Assembly (NCBI RefSeq): GCF_028877475.1
Contig: NZ_CP113527.1
Location: 1,233,501 to 1,297,500 of the forward strand
Direction of reading: 5' to 3'
Source of the DNA: Lysinibacillus irui
GTDB lineage: Bacteria; Bacillota; Bacilli; Bacillales_A; Planococcaceae
Length of the DNA: 64,000 bases
In this document: positions 34,044-42,849 of the stretch, in pieces
Numbering within the stretch: the first letter of the stretch is position 1
Layout: every line of letters starts with the position of its first letter
Translations under genes and position numbers: made by a program
The notes under the pieces: generated by a model
Databases searched by the model: none
Told to the model about the DNA's origin: nothing
What the model saw: only the letters and a program-made list of their open reading frames with translations

Positions 34044-34679
34044 TTAATTTGGATATAAAAAGCTTTGAACTCTGGCAAAGCTTTCATCATTACCGACAAA
34101 ATAAATAATGTCTCCCTCTTCGAATGAGACATAAGGTCCAGGGGATAGTAATAATTCATTACCACGTCGAATTCCTACAATGGTACTTGATGTATTTTGC
34201 CAAAAGTTTAATGCTTGTACTGTTTGATGAATGCAAGGGCTATCAGCTGTCATTTCTAATTGATAGGGAATGAAAGGATTGACTGAGCGGAAATGCTCTG
34301 TGCGGCTAATTAGCTGCTTTGCTTTATCTTGTAAATTAATTAATTCATGATGCTGTTTTTGGATGCTAGTCAAAAGTTCATTTTGTATTTCATGTATAGA
34401 TTGAACATCATGAAACTGTCTAACGAAATGTGCCGCTTTTTCATAAGATTTAATGATAACTCCACTACCTTTTGAGGCCTCTACAATTTCTAAGTCTTGT
34501 AAAACAGCAATGGCTCTTCTTGCAGTTTCCGCCGAAACATTATATTGACTTGCTAAAGAGGATCTTGCATATATTTTATCGCCAATTTGGTATTTTCGTT
34601 CCACGATCTTTGATGCAAGGTCATTGGCTATTTGTTGATATTTTGGCTGTTTTACTTGAACATTTTTTTCTAAGTTCAT
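34044..34679 (-). CDS. busR: GntR-type regulator with RCK_C domain (BusR-like)
   Basis: A 211-residue repressor-type protein. Residues about 12-80 are a GntR winged helix (YQQIANDLASKIVERKYQIGDKIYARSSLASQYNVSAETARRAIAVLQDLEIVEASKGSGVII); a coiled coil follows (IHEIQNELLTSIQKQHHELINLQDKAKQLI); residues about 125-209 form an RCK_C/TrkA_C domain (STIVGIRRGNELLLSPGPYVSFEEGDIIYFVG). This exact order defines BusR, which in Streptococcus and Lactococcus binds c-di-AMP and represses the betaine transporter genes. Placement directly upstream of opuAA in the same direction supports the same role. The symbol is assigned by architecture and neighbourhood. Confidence 0.8.
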   Translation of the reverse strand: MNLEKNVQVKQPKYQQIANDLASKIVERKYQIGDKIYARSSLASQYNVSAETARRAIAVLQDLEIVEASKGSGVIIKSYEKAAHFVRQFHDVQSIHEIQNELLTSIQKQHHELINLQDKAKQLISRTEHFRSVNPFIPYQLEMTADSPCIHQTVQALNFWQNTSSTIVGIRRGNELLLSPGPYVSFEEGDIIYFVGNDESFARVQSFLYPN

Positions 34680-34834
34680 TCTTAACTTCCTTTCGTCATT
34701 ACAGGTACCACAGCTTATTATAGACTAGCCTGCACAGAAAAAATAGCATCTCCATAAGCTAGTAGTATATGATGTAAAAGTAATGTTAAAATTTTTGTAT
34801 CTTATATTTATAATCAAAGAATAATAGCTGTTGA

Positions 34835-34861
34835 TTGACACTTTTTAGTTATTATTATAAA
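34835..34861 (+). promoter_or_regulatory. Putative promoter of the ribA-ribD-like operon
   Basis: A perfect TTGACA (34835-34840) is followed 15 bases later by TATAAA (34856-34861). The 271-base gap before the operon has no FMN riboswitch blocks. Confidence 0.45.
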
Positions 34862-34950
34862 CTAAGTTACGTTATGTAAGTGCTGTGAAAATACATGTGC
34901 TCAGTTGGTGTATTTACCCCAACTGTTTCTATAGAAGGTTGGAGATTATA

Positions 34951-35682
34951 ATGACAATTACGACTAAAGTTATGGACTTAGTGAAAGATAAAATGACAAT
35001 GGTGAAGTATACCGACACAGAAAATATTTGCCTTGTTGGACCTGTAAATTTACCGATTAAACAAGGTGATTTTTCTGCCGCATTTCAATGGTATAACTGG
35101 CTTAAAGTTGATGCAAATTTATCAAAAGAAGAAATCATTGATGGATTAGCCACTGCCAATTTAGCCTTTTTACAGCAATCATCAGTCCTTGTATATGGTG
35201 ATTTTACCCATTCAGAAGATGCTTTAATCCGAATGCATAGTATTTGTCACACAGGTGACATATTTGGCAGCCAACGCTGTGATTGTGGCTATCAATTGCA
35301 TGAGTCCATGAAAATGATTGTGGAGCATGGCTGCGGAGCAATTTTTTATTTAGCAGACCATGAAGGCCGTGGTATTGGTTTATTCTCTAAATCTCTTGCT
35401 TATTTATTACAAGAGGAAGGGTTAGACACGGTTGAGGCAAACCATGCTCTTGGCTTCCCGGACGATACTCGTTCTTATGAAGAAGCACTTGCCGTTCTAG
35501 CTACGCTGCGTTCTAAACCGGTAACACTTATTACAAATAATCCTAAAAAACTGGCTGCTTTACAGGATCGCGGCTTGGCAGCAGAAGGGCATGTACCTTT
35601 ATGGGGTGGGTTGACGGAGACGAACCGTTATTATTTAGAAACAAAGGTTGAAAAATCTGGACATATACGCGAAAAGCAATGA
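34951..35682 (+). CDS. ribA: GTP cyclohydrolase II, stand-alone
   Basis: A 243-residue enzyme that opens the imidazole ring of GTP to give a diamino-pyrimidinone ribosyl phosphate. Zinc ligands are visible in SICHTGDIFGSQRCDCGYQL (C99, C110, C112), and the catalytic region in FYLADHEGRGIGLFSKSLAY. There is no RibB (DHBP synthase) domain, unlike the fused RibBA of Bacillus. ATG at 34951 follows GAAGGTTGGAG; the frame upstream to 34885 has no site. It is followed 15 bases later by ribD. The family is clear; whether its product goes to riboflavin is open. Confidence 0.88.
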   Translation: MTITTKVMDLVKDKMTMVKYTDTENICLVGPVNLPIKQGDFSAAFQWYNWLKVDANLSKEEIIDGLATANLAFLQQSSVLVYGDFTHSEDALIRMHSICHTGDIFGSQRCDCGYQLHESMKMIVEHGCGAIFYLADHEGRGIGLFSKSLAYLLQEEGLDTVEANHALGFPDDTRSYEEALAVLATLRSKPVTLITNNPKKLAALQDRGLAAEGHVPLWGGLTETNRYYLETKVEKSGHIREKQ

Positions 35683-35697
35683 GTGGAGGTTACGATC

Positions 35698-36810
35698 ATG
35701 ACGAATTTAGATGAAAAGTATATGCAATTAGCACTAGATTTAGCAGCTAGTGCGAAAGGAAATACTAACCCAAATCCACTTGTTGGGGCAGTCATTGTGA
35801 AGGACGGCGTGATTGTTGGCACAGGCTTACACAGAAAAGCAGGTGAACCTCATGCAGAAGTGCATGCTTTTCGCATGGCTAGTGAACATGCGCACGGTGC
35901 GACGCTCTATGTAATGCTAGAGCCCTGCTCACATTATGGCAAAACACCTCCTTGTGCGAATTTAGTGAAGGATTCTGGAGTACGTCGTGTTGTGGTTGCT
36001 ATGCAAGATCCTAACCCAGCTGTAGCAGGGCGTGGCATTCAATTGCTTCGAGATGCTGGAATAGAGGTAGAAGTGGGGATTTTAGAGCAACAAGCGCGCC
36101 GTTTAAATGAACGCTTTATTCACAATATGTTGACGCAACGCCCCTTTGTCATTTCAAAATTTGCTATGACTTTAGATGGGAAAATTGCCACACATACAGG
36201 GCATTCTAAGTGGGTGACAGGCGAGGCAGCGCGTGAGGATGTGCACCAAATTCGTCATGAAGTAGATGGAATTTTAGTAGGTGTTGGTACAGTCATCGCT
36301 GATAATCCTACTTTAACAACAAGATTAAAGGAAGGGAATGGAAAACATCCAACACGTATTATTATGGATAGTTCTCTACGTACACCTGACCTTGCGAATG
36401 TGTTAAATACAGAGCAAGCACAAACGATTCTTGTTTGTAGTAAGGACGTAAGCCAAGACAAGATTGATCAGTTTACAGAGAAAGGTGTCACGGTTTTACC
36501 TGTGGGCAAAAATGAACACGGACTTCAGATTGATGAGATGCTTGAACAGCTTTATCAACTTGGCATTACAGATATTCTACTAGAAGGTGGAAGTAAAGTG
36601 AATGCTTCATTTTTACAGCAAGGAGCTATTGACAAGTATGTGGTGTATATTGCCCCTAAAGTTCTGGGAGGGAATTTATCGTTAACGCCATTTGCTGGCC
36701 ATAATCCCTCTTTTATGAACGAAGCATGGAATGTTGAAGTTACTACATTTGATAAAGTCGGCGAGGATTTGCGAATTATTGCCTATCCAAAGCAAGGTGA
36801 GGAAAAATGA
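35698..36810 (+). CDS. ribD: Bifunctional pyrimidine deaminase/reductase RibD
   Basis: A 370-residue two-domain enzyme. The deaminase half has the zinc site PHAEVHAF (H52, E54) and MLEPCSHYGKTPPC (C77, C86); the reductase half begins RPFVISKFAMTLDGKIATHTGHSKWVTG and contains VGVGTVIADNPTLTTR and LLEGGSKVNASFL. It converts the RibA product to 5-amino-6-ribitylaminouracil 5'-phosphate. Start ATG at 35698 follows GTGGAGGT. It overlaps the monooxygenase gene by ATGA. No ribE or ribH follows, which is unusual. Confidence 0.9.
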   Translation: MTNLDEKYMQLALDLAASAKGNTNPNPLVGAVIVKDGVIVGTGLHRKAGEPHAEVHAFRMASEHAHGATLYVMLEPCSHYGKTPPCANLVKDSGVRRVVVAMQDPNPAVAGRGIQLLRDAGIEVEVGILEQQARRLNERFIHNMLTQRPFVISKFAMTLDGKIATHTGHSKWVTGEAAREDVHQIRHEVDGILVGVGTVIADNPTLTTRLKEGNGKHPTRIIMDSSLRTPDLANVLNTEQAQTILVCSKDVSQDKIDQFTEKGVTVLPVGKNEHGLQIDEMLEQLYQLGITDILLEGGSKVNASFLQQGAIDKYVVYIAPKVLGGNLSLTPFAGHNPSFMNEAWNVEVTTFDKVGEDLRIIAYPKQGEEK

Positions 36811-37892
36811 ATTACCATGCGGATGTATGTATAGTAGGAGCAGGACCAGCTGGAACATTGCTGGCCTATTTATTAGCCCAAAAAGGGTTATCCGTGATTC
36901 TACTAGAGCAGAACGCAGCACTCGGCCAGGCATTTCGTGGCGAGCATTTAAATGAGGAGGGCGAGGCTGTTTTAAAAAACCATCATCTTTTTGAAGCAGT
37001 CGAATCCCTTGGCGTATTACGAATGGAGAAGCTTGAGTATTACGCAGATGGTAGACCTTTTAAAACGATATATCCTGATGAGGCAGTAGGGCATTTAGGT
37101 ATACATGTACCGCAAAAACATTTATTAAAAGCCATTATACAAAAAGCACAATTATTACCCAACTTTACATGTTTACTACATACAAAGGTAATAAAGCTCG
37201 TTATGGATGCATCGGGATATTATAAAGGGATCACAGCAATAAAAGGTGGGGACACGATAAAAATCAATAGTCAGTTAATAATCGGTGCTGATGGCCGCTA
37301 TTCTACCATTCGTAAGCAAGCACATATTGATGCTCAAAAACATAAACATGGCTTTGATTTACTATGGGCTAAAATTCCTGCCCCTCCTGGCTGGGAACCA
37401 TCAATTAAAATGGCATTAATCGAAGATAAGCAACTGTCATTGTTTACACAAGTCGGGGGCTTTATTCAAATTGGCTGGAATATTGAACAAGGGAGCTTCC
37501 CGCAGCTTCGAAAACAAGTGTTTACACCATTTATACAACAGCTTTCGGATGCATTTCCAGAGTTAGCGAAGACCGTGACGGAGCGTATAACATCTTGGCG
37601 TGATTTTGTGTTGCTGGATGTCTTCAGTAGCCATTGTCATAGCTGGGGGACAAAAGGTCTTGTCTTGTTAGGGGATGCTGTTCATACTATGACACCCACT
37701 GGCGCCTTTGGGCTTAATAGTGCACTGAAGGATGCAGAGTGTCTTGCGTCATTACTAAATAAAGACACGCTAGCACATTTTAATGTACAAGATTTTCAAC
37801 AAATGCGTAAGCAAGCCATTGAAGAAGTATTAGCAAAACAAATTGAAAAAGAGCAAACATTTGCTGATAATTTCATCAATAAGGCTTCTTGA
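36807..37892 (+). CDS. FAD-dependent aromatic monooxygenase (PHBH family)
   Basis: A 361-residue flavoprotein of the p-hydroxybenzoate-hydroxylase type. The N-terminal Rossmann motif is VCIVGAGPAGTLLAYLLAQKGLSVILLEQ, then GADGRYSTIRKQA (DG motif) and the second FAD motif GLVLLGDAVHTMTPTGAFGLNSALKDAECLA. Such enzymes hydroxylate electron-rich rings using NAD(P)H and O2. Being translationally coupled to ribD, its substrate may be a pyrimidine, lumazine or flavin from the same operon; this is inference. Substrate otherwise unknown. Confidence 0.82.
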   Translation: MNYHADVCIVGAGPAGTLLAYLLAQKGLSVILLEQNAALGQAFRGEHLNEEGEAVLKNHHLFEAVESLGVLRMEKLEYYADGRPFKTIYPDEAVGHLGIHVPQKHLLKAIIQKAQLLPNFTCLLHTKVIKLVMDASGYYKGITAIKGGDTIKINSQLIIGADGRYSTIRKQAHIDAQKHKHGFDLLWAKIPAPPGWEPSIKMALIEDKQLSLFTQVGGFIQIGWNIEQGSFPQLRKQVFTPFIQQLSDAFPELAKTVTERITSWRDFVLLDVFSSHCHSWGTKGLVLLGDAVHTMTPTGAFGLNSALKDAECLASLLNKDTLAHFNVQDFQQMRKQAIEEVLAKQIEKEQTFADNFINKAS

Positions 37893-37908
37893 AGGGACGA
37901 ACAACTAG

Positions 37909-38472
37909 ATGAAGTTTGGCTTTGATATAGATGACACATTAATTGATTTACGAGCACATGCCTTTTCTCTTTACAATCAAAAACTAGGGAAGAATGTTTC
38001 CTTTGAAACCTTTCAAGCCTTACTACGAGTAGAAATTCATGAACCTTTTGGTTTAACGGATGAGGAAGGTTCAGCAATGTGGAATAGCACATTAGAGGAA
38101 ATTTATTTTACGGACTGTCCTCCTTTTAAGGACGCCTTAGAAACACTGCAAGCTTTAGCCGAGTCAGGACATGAGATTTACTATATTACTTCTCGTCCTA
38201 AGCAGTATTGTGCGCAAACAAAAGCATGGATGGAAGAGCAAGGTTTCCCCATTACCGAAGGACGTTTTTTCTGTGGGATGCAAGATACAGAAAAAGTGGC
38301 CATTATAAAAGAGCTTGCTTTAGATATTTATGTAGATGATAAACCAGCTGTGCTGGAAACGCTGAACGACGTAAGGACTAAAGTTATGTTAAAAAATCAA
38401 TCCTATAACCAACATGTGAATCTACCACGCTTATATGATTGGCAAGAGTTTCAAGGGATGCTACAAAAATAA
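37909..38472 (+). CDS. HAD-type nucleotidase/phosphatase (NT5C-like)
   Basis: A 187-residue HAD hydrolase. The nucleophile motif FDIDDTLIDL lies at residues 5-14 (D6, D8), ITSRPKQY is motif II, and IYVDDKPAVLETL motif IV. The form resembles 5'(3')-nucleotidases such as Bacillus YqfW. It is the fourth gene of the ribA-ribD-monooxygenase operon. A phosphatase is needed to turn the RibD product into 5-amino-6-ribitylaminouracil, so removal of that phosphate is an attractive but untested role. A strong terminator follows. Confidence 0.8.
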   Translation: MKFGFDIDDTLIDLRAHAFSLYNQKLGKNVSFETFQALLRVEIHEPFGLTDEEGSAMWNSTLEEIYFTDCPPFKDALETLQALAESGHEIYYITSRPKQYCAQTKAWMEEQGFPITEGRFFCGMQDTEKVAIIKELALDIYVDDKPAVLETLNDVRTKVMLKNQSYNQHVNLPRLYDWQEFQGMLQK

Positions 38473-38513
38473 AGGATTGGTGCAACGAATACCGTTGTAC
38501 CAATCCTTATTTT
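38471..38513. terminator. Bidirectional terminator
   Basis: AAAGGATTGGTGCAACG and CGTTGTACCAATCCTT form a long stem with a short loop between the HAD gene and the convergent oxidase gene. Confidence 0.88.
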
Positions 38514-38514
38514 G

Positions 38515-39630
38515 TTAAAATCGACTAAGCTGAAAGGTTGTTAAATCCTGTTTACTTTTGCCGTCAATGATTAAATCCGCTAATACTTCTCCAACGGCAC
38601 TGCTAAATTTAAAGCCATGTCCAGAAAAGCCTGCAGCGATGATGATATTTTGATGTTCAGGTAAAAAATCGATAATGAAATCTTCATCTGGTGTCATCGA
38701 ATATTTACATGTTTTTCCGTATTTTAATGCTCCGTGCTGGGGCATGAACTGATCGATAAAGTTTTGTAAGTCAACGCTGTCGGCTTCATCAAATGGTCGT
38801 AACGGTTCATTTGGATTAATCGCTTCACCGCCATCATGTCGTCCAAGCTTCAATCCTGTCCCATCAATACTTGGAAAGCCATAGTAGGTCGAATCGGCAA
38901 ATTCAAAGCAATAGGCTGGAAAAACCTCGTCATGATAAAGCTGCTCATCTGCGTCAAACCATGCAAAAGTTTTCCGAGTTGGTGTTACTGGAATAGTTAT
39001 ACCAAGCGTTTGGAGTAACTCCGTTGCCCAGGCACCTGCAGTTACAATTAAGTGCTTCGCCTTGTAGATGTTTTGTGCTGTTTGAACTTGTACCATTTCT
39101 CCAGCTTGGATGGTCAGTACTTTTTCGTTTGTCTGTAGGCTTGCCCCGGCTTCTAAAGCTAATTTTTTATAAGCTCGTATACACGCTTCCACACGAAGGA
39201 CACCTGCTGTCGGCTCAAAATAAGCTACTAAATTTACTGGCAAGGATAGCCCTGGCCACTTATTCATTGCTTCAGCTGCTGAATAGTATTCGAGTGCTAA
39301 GCCATAAAATGCTGCACTAGCTTTCACGTTCTGAATAAAAGCACATGTTGGTTCGCCAATATTTACTACCCCTGTTTGTAAAAATAAATGTTCGTCTGCT
39401 AGCGTTTCGAGCTCCTGCCAAAGTTCCCCAGCTCTTTTGACAAAAGGCACATAACTAGCGCCTTCCCCATAAGCATAACGGATAATTCGTGTGTCCCCAT
39501 GATGGCTACCTTCCTGATGAGGGGGAGTATAAGTATCTAGCATAAGGACTTTTTTTCCAGCCTTAGCTAAATAGTAACCAGCAGCCATTCCCATAGAGCC
39601 AGCACCCACAATTATGACATCATATACCAT
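38515..39630 (-). CDS. N-methyl-amino-acid oxidase (SolA / monomeric sarcosine oxidase family)
   Basis: A 371-residue flavoprotein that demethylates N-methyl amino acids such as sarcosine or N-methyltryptophan, giving formaldehyde and H2O2. The FAD motif is DVIIVGAGSMGMAAGYYLAKAGKKVLMLD; SHHGDTRIIRYAYGEGASYVPFVKRAGELW is diagnostic of the family; the covalent-flavin cysteine lies in YGKTCKYSMTPDEDFIIDFLPEH; the tail is AAGFSGHGFKFSSAVGEVLADL. SolA and sarcosine oxidase cannot be told apart from sequence alone. It stands alone, with terminators on both sides. Confidence 0.87.
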   Translation of the reverse strand: MVYDVIIVGAGSMGMAAGYYLAKAGKKVLMLDTYTPPHQEGSHHGDTRIIRYAYGEGASYVPFVKRAGELWQELETLADEHLFLQTGVVNIGEPTCAFIQNVKASAAFYGLALEYYSAAEAMNKWPGLSLPVNLVAYFEPTAGVLRVEACIRAYKKLALEAGASLQTNEKVLTIQAGEMVQVQTAQNIYKAKHLIVTAGAWATELLQTLGITIPVTPTRKTFAWFDADEQLYHDEVFPAYCFEFADSTYYGFPSIDGTGLKLGRHDGGEAINPNEPLRPFDEADSVDLQNFIDQFMPQHGALKYGKTCKYSMTPDEDFIIDFLPEHQNIIIAAGFSGHGFKFSSAVGEVLADLIIDGKSKQDLTTFQLSRF

Positions 39631-39702
39631 TTTAATCCCTACTTTTTTGCTCTAGTATAACAGATGAATCGTTAAGGAAACAGAAATTTTTGAAAGTAAA
39701 TA

Positions 39703-39744
39703 AGCACAGCACCTACTCTCCTAATGGACGAAGGTGCTGTGCAC
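39703..39744 (-). terminator. Terminator after the purine permease gene
   Basis: GCACAGCACCT and AGGTGCTGTGC form an 11-base stem; on the minus strand it is followed by TTATTTACTTTC. Confidence 0.7.
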
Positions 39745-39754
39745 GTCAGATTTA

Positions 39755-41104
39755 CTACTTTGAGCTTGGTAGAACTTTGTTGAGGATAATAGCAACGAGG
39801 GCAGCAGTTGCTATGGGTGAGCCAAATAAATATTGAACAGTTGTAGGTAACGAGTATAAGAAATCATCAGGCAATAAAGAAAGAGCTAACGTTAAAATGA
39901 TAGGGATTGCTATCACATACATTTCCTTTTCACCAATACGTTCATTTTTCATGACCTGTAAACCACTAATGGCTATTATGCCACAGACAATCACAAATAC
40001 ACCACCGATGACGGCAGACGGAATTGCTGAAATCAGTGCAGCTAATTTACCAGAGAACCCGAAGACGATAAACCAAATACCCGCAGCGATAAATACTCGA
40101 CGGCTTGCAATCCCTGTAATAGAGATAACACCTGCATTGGTAGAGTAGCCCGTAACTGGAGTTGATCCTAATAATGAAGCAATAAAGCAACCAATTCCTT
40201 CACCAATAACACCACGATTAATTTGTTTATCGGTTAATGGTTTGTCGATGACATTGCTGATCGCAAACCATGTTCCAGTAGTTTCTGCCATTAAGACAAT
40301 ATAAATAATGACCATTGTGATAATTGCTGAAATATTAAAGCTAAAGCCAAAATCTGCGAAGGGAATTTGTGGCATACTAAACCATTTTGCTTGCGATACT
40401 GCTGATAAATTTAAAACACCCATCATATTTGCTGCAATACTACCAGCGATTAAGGTAATGATAACGGAAGTAATACGGAATAGACGTCCTTTTTGATGAA
40501 AGACCGTGCCTAACATAACACAAATAATCAAGACAACTGCTGAAATTAACGCTAAATAGATATTTTGGTTAATGGATGCCCCTGCTCCATTAAAAATATT
40601 ATCACTTAAACCGACAGGCATTAAGGATAGACCAACCACAAAAATAATTGTTCCTCCAACAATTGGTGGAATAAATGTTTTGACAATTTTATTGAAGATG
40701 CCTGTATAGCCTAAAATAATGACTAAAATAGCTCCTATTAAGCTAGCACCTAACACAGTGCTCCAGCCTAAATTACCACTACCGCTTGCTGCATAGATCC
40801 CAACAATGGCGCCGAGTGGGACATAGGAAGGGCCTTGTGCCATCGGTAATTTCATACAAAAATGTGTTTGTACAATCGTTGCGATTCCTGCCGCAATAAA
40901 CGTTGATTGAATTAATGCACTTGCCTGGCCAGTTTGTAAGCCGATAAGCATGGCAATTAAAAATGGGACTACGTAAACATCCATTGCCATGACATGCTGT
41001 AACCCTAGAAGCGCTGATTGACCAATCGAGACTTTTTCATCTGGTAATACGGTTAACTGGGTTTTTCTTGTTTCATTAGTTTGTTTACTAAGTTGCGTTT
41101 CCAC
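39755..41104 (-). CDS. Purine/xanthine-type permease (NCS2 family)
   Basis: A 449-residue nucleobase transporter with about 12-14 helices. Family marks are LLGLQHVMAMDVYVVPFLIA near the start, GPSYVPLGAIVGIYAA, AETTGTWFAISNVIDKPLTDKQINRGVIGEGIGCFIASLLGSTPVTGYSTNAGVISITG (the NCS2 signature region) and FVIVCGIIAISGLQ. It lies 55 bases downstream of a guanine deaminase gene in the same direction, so guanine or xanthine is the likely cargo. The GTG at 41104 is 9 bases from TTGAGGTG, better than the GTG at 41116. Confidence 0.88.
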   Translation of the reverse strand: METQLSKQTNETRKTQLTVLPDEKVSIGQSALLGLQHVMAMDVYVVPFLIAMLIGLQTGQASALIQSTFIAAGIATIVQTHFCMKLPMAQGPSYVPLGAIVGIYAASGSGNLGWSTVLGASLIGAILVIILGYTGIFNKIVKTFIPPIVGGTIIFVVGLSLMPVGLSDNIFNGAGASINQNIYLALISAVVLIICVMLGTVFHQKGRLFRITSVIITLIAGSIAANMMGVLNLSAVSQAKWFSMPQIPFADFGFSFNISAIITMVIIYIVLMAETTGTWFAISNVIDKPLTDKQINRGVIGEGIGCFIASLLGSTPVTGYSTNAGVISITGIASRRVFIAAGIWFIVFGFSGKLAALISAIPSAVIGGVFVIVCGIIAISGLQVMKNERIGEKEMYVIAIPIILTLALSLLPDDFLYSLPTTVQYLFGSPIATAALVAIILNKVLPSSK

Positions 41105-41159
41105 GAAGATGTACACCTCAAATAATTATTTAGTTACTATAGAAATTAGAGAATCAATT

Positions 41160-42527
41160 TTACACTCTCGTATGAACTTTATTTCCTTGCACCCAAACCT
41201 CACGAATATTTTCTGGAAGTACAAGATACATCATTTTTTGAAAAATATCGCGTAAATCTTCATTCTGATCAAAAATAGGGAGCTTGGCAGAAGGGATTTT
41301 TGTATCAATGATCTGTACATCCCATGTATAGTGTTCCTGTAAACGGCCTATTGGAAGGCTTAGGCTTTCTCCACCGCCAGCTGTTGCTAAATAAAATGCC
41401 TCATTAATGGTAATACGTGAATTTGGCACACCACGTTGATCAGCCGCTATAGCTGTATCTACACCATCCTCTAACATTCTCGATGACATAACAGCCTGTC
41501 TTGCATTATCAAAAAGACTTGGAGAAAATCCTCCTGAAACATCTGAGCCTAATCCAATATCAACACCCATCGCATGGAAGCGGGCGATAGGAATGACACT
41601 ATTAGCAAAATAGGCATTGGAGATTGGACAATGGCCAATGGCAGTACCAGTTTCAGCAAATAGTCGTGCATCGTCATCACTTAAGAAATTACAATGTGCC
41701 ATGACAGATTTTTTACCTAATAAACCAAAGTCATGTAAAGCAACAGCATCATTTTTATTAAATCGTTCTTTAACATAGCCATGCTCCCAGTCACTTTCGC
41801 TACAATGCGACTGAATATGTGTATCATATTTTGCAGCTAATTCACCTAAACCTTTTAAGGCATTGTCAGTACAGCTTGGTATAAAACGTGGTGTCACAAC
41901 TGGATAGACACCTTGTTTAGTTGTTTTGGCTAGTTCTTTTACTGCTAAAATAAACTCTTCTGTATCGGCTAATGCTGTTTGTGTGTTTGCATCACGATAA
42001 AAATCTGGATTTTGCTCTGGATCATCCATGACCACTTTTCCGACTAGTCCTCGTTGGCCCTTCTCTGCGCAAATTTTAGCTAAAAGAACGCTTGCCTCTT
42101 TATGGACTGTCGCAAAATATAAGGATGTTGTTGTTCCATTGGCAAGAAGCGTGCCTACTAAATCCTCATAGACCTCTTGGGCAAACGCTAAATCCGAAAA
42201 TTTTGATTCGATAGGGAAAGTGTATGTGTTCAGCCAATCATAAAGAGGAATATCTAGAGCTGTACCTGATTGAGCCCATTGCGGCGCATGGACATGTAGA
42301 TCGACAAATCCTGGTAAGAAATATTGCCCTTCAGATAATTGATGGAAATTATTTTGATGTTGATATGTAGTTAATAGTTGCTGGTAATCAGTATGTTCAG
42401 GAGCGATTGTTTTATCAATCATGCCGTCAGCATTAATGAAAAATAAATAATCTTTTAAGATTTGAACCTCAGTAGCAGATTTACTTGTAAATGCTGTCCC
42501 TTTGAAAATATGCGTATATTCAGTCAT
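41160..42527 (-). CDS. guaD: Guanine deaminase (amidohydrolase type)
   Basis: A 455-residue metal-dependent amidohydrolase that turns guanine into xanthine. Metal ligands and active-site motifs: PGFVDLHVHAPQW, THIQSHCSESDWEHGYV, VMAHCNFLSDDDARLFAETGTAIGHCPISNAYF and GLGSDVSGGFSPSLFDNARQAV. The HAPQW stretch and GxGSDVSGG are typical of long guanine deaminases, which are unrelated to the short cytidine-deaminase-fold GuaD of B. subtilis. ATG at 42527 follows AAGGTGG. The following permease gene supports a purine salvage role. Confidence 0.87.
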   Translation of the reverse strand: MTEYTHIFKGTAFTSKSATEVQILKDYLFFINADGMIDKTIAPEHTDYQQLLTTYQHQNNFHQLSEGQYFLPGFVDLHVHAPQWAQSGTALDIPLYDWLNTYTFPIESKFSDLAFAQEVYEDLVGTLLANGTTTSLYFATVHKEASVLLAKICAEKGQRGLVGKVVMDDPEQNPDFYRDANTQTALADTEEFILAVKELAKTTKQGVYPVVTPRFIPSCTDNALKGLGELAAKYDTHIQSHCSESDWEHGYVKERFNKNDAVALHDFGLLGKKSVMAHCNFLSDDDARLFAETGTAIGHCPISNAYFANSVIPIARFHAMGVDIGLGSDVSGGFSPSLFDNARQAVMSSRMLEDGVDTAIAADQRGVPNSRITINEAFYLATAGGGESLSLPIGRLQEHYTWDVQIIDTKIPSAKLPIFDQNEDLRDIFQKMMYLVLPENIREVWVQGNKVHTRV

Positions 42528-42569
42528 AAAAACCACCTTAATGTTCGTTTATTGATAATAACATGGATT

Positions 42570-42598
42570 ATTATAGGCTATTTAAACTATCAAGTCTA
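42570..42598 (-). promoter_or_regulatory. Sigma-A promoter of the guanine deaminase operon
   Basis: On the minus strand TAGACT (42598-42593), 17-base spacer, perfect TATAAT (42575-42570). No purine riboswitch or clear PurR box was seen around it. The rest of the gap to 42849 holds only a hairpin. Confidence 0.6.
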
Positions 42599-42796
42599 TA
42601 AAAAAGCGAATATTGATGGATTAACAAGAGGATTTAAAGAGCATTTTCAACTACTATTTGACAGCTTTGACAAGCGTTGATGGATGGATAAACAAAGTAA
42701 TTTGAGAGCGTTACACAAATTGGATAGTTTGCCGTACTAGCTGCAATAAGACTACTAGTAGTCTTAGACATTTAGATGATAAGCAGAAGAAGCTAG

Positions 42797-42829
42797 AAAG
42801 GAATCGATGATGAATTTCTCGATTCCTTT
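42797..42829 (-). terminator. Hairpin after the LysR gene
   Basis: AAAGGAATCGA and TCGATTCCTTT form an 11-base stem downstream of the LysR stop. The T tract is short, so termination may be partial. Confidence 0.55.
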
Positions 42830-42849
42830 GAGATTGGACACGTTTACTA

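Noticed and set aside
34951-38472. Calling the operon a toxoflavin cluster
   Set aside because: RibA- and RibD-like enzymes fit, but ToxA-type methyltransferase, ToxC and ToxD counterparts are absent, so only a looser hypothesis is justified.
42541-42849. Possible purine riboswitch or small gene in the guaD/LysR gap
   Set aside because: No purine aptamer blocks and no frame with a ribosome site; only a sigma-A promoter and one hairpin are supported.
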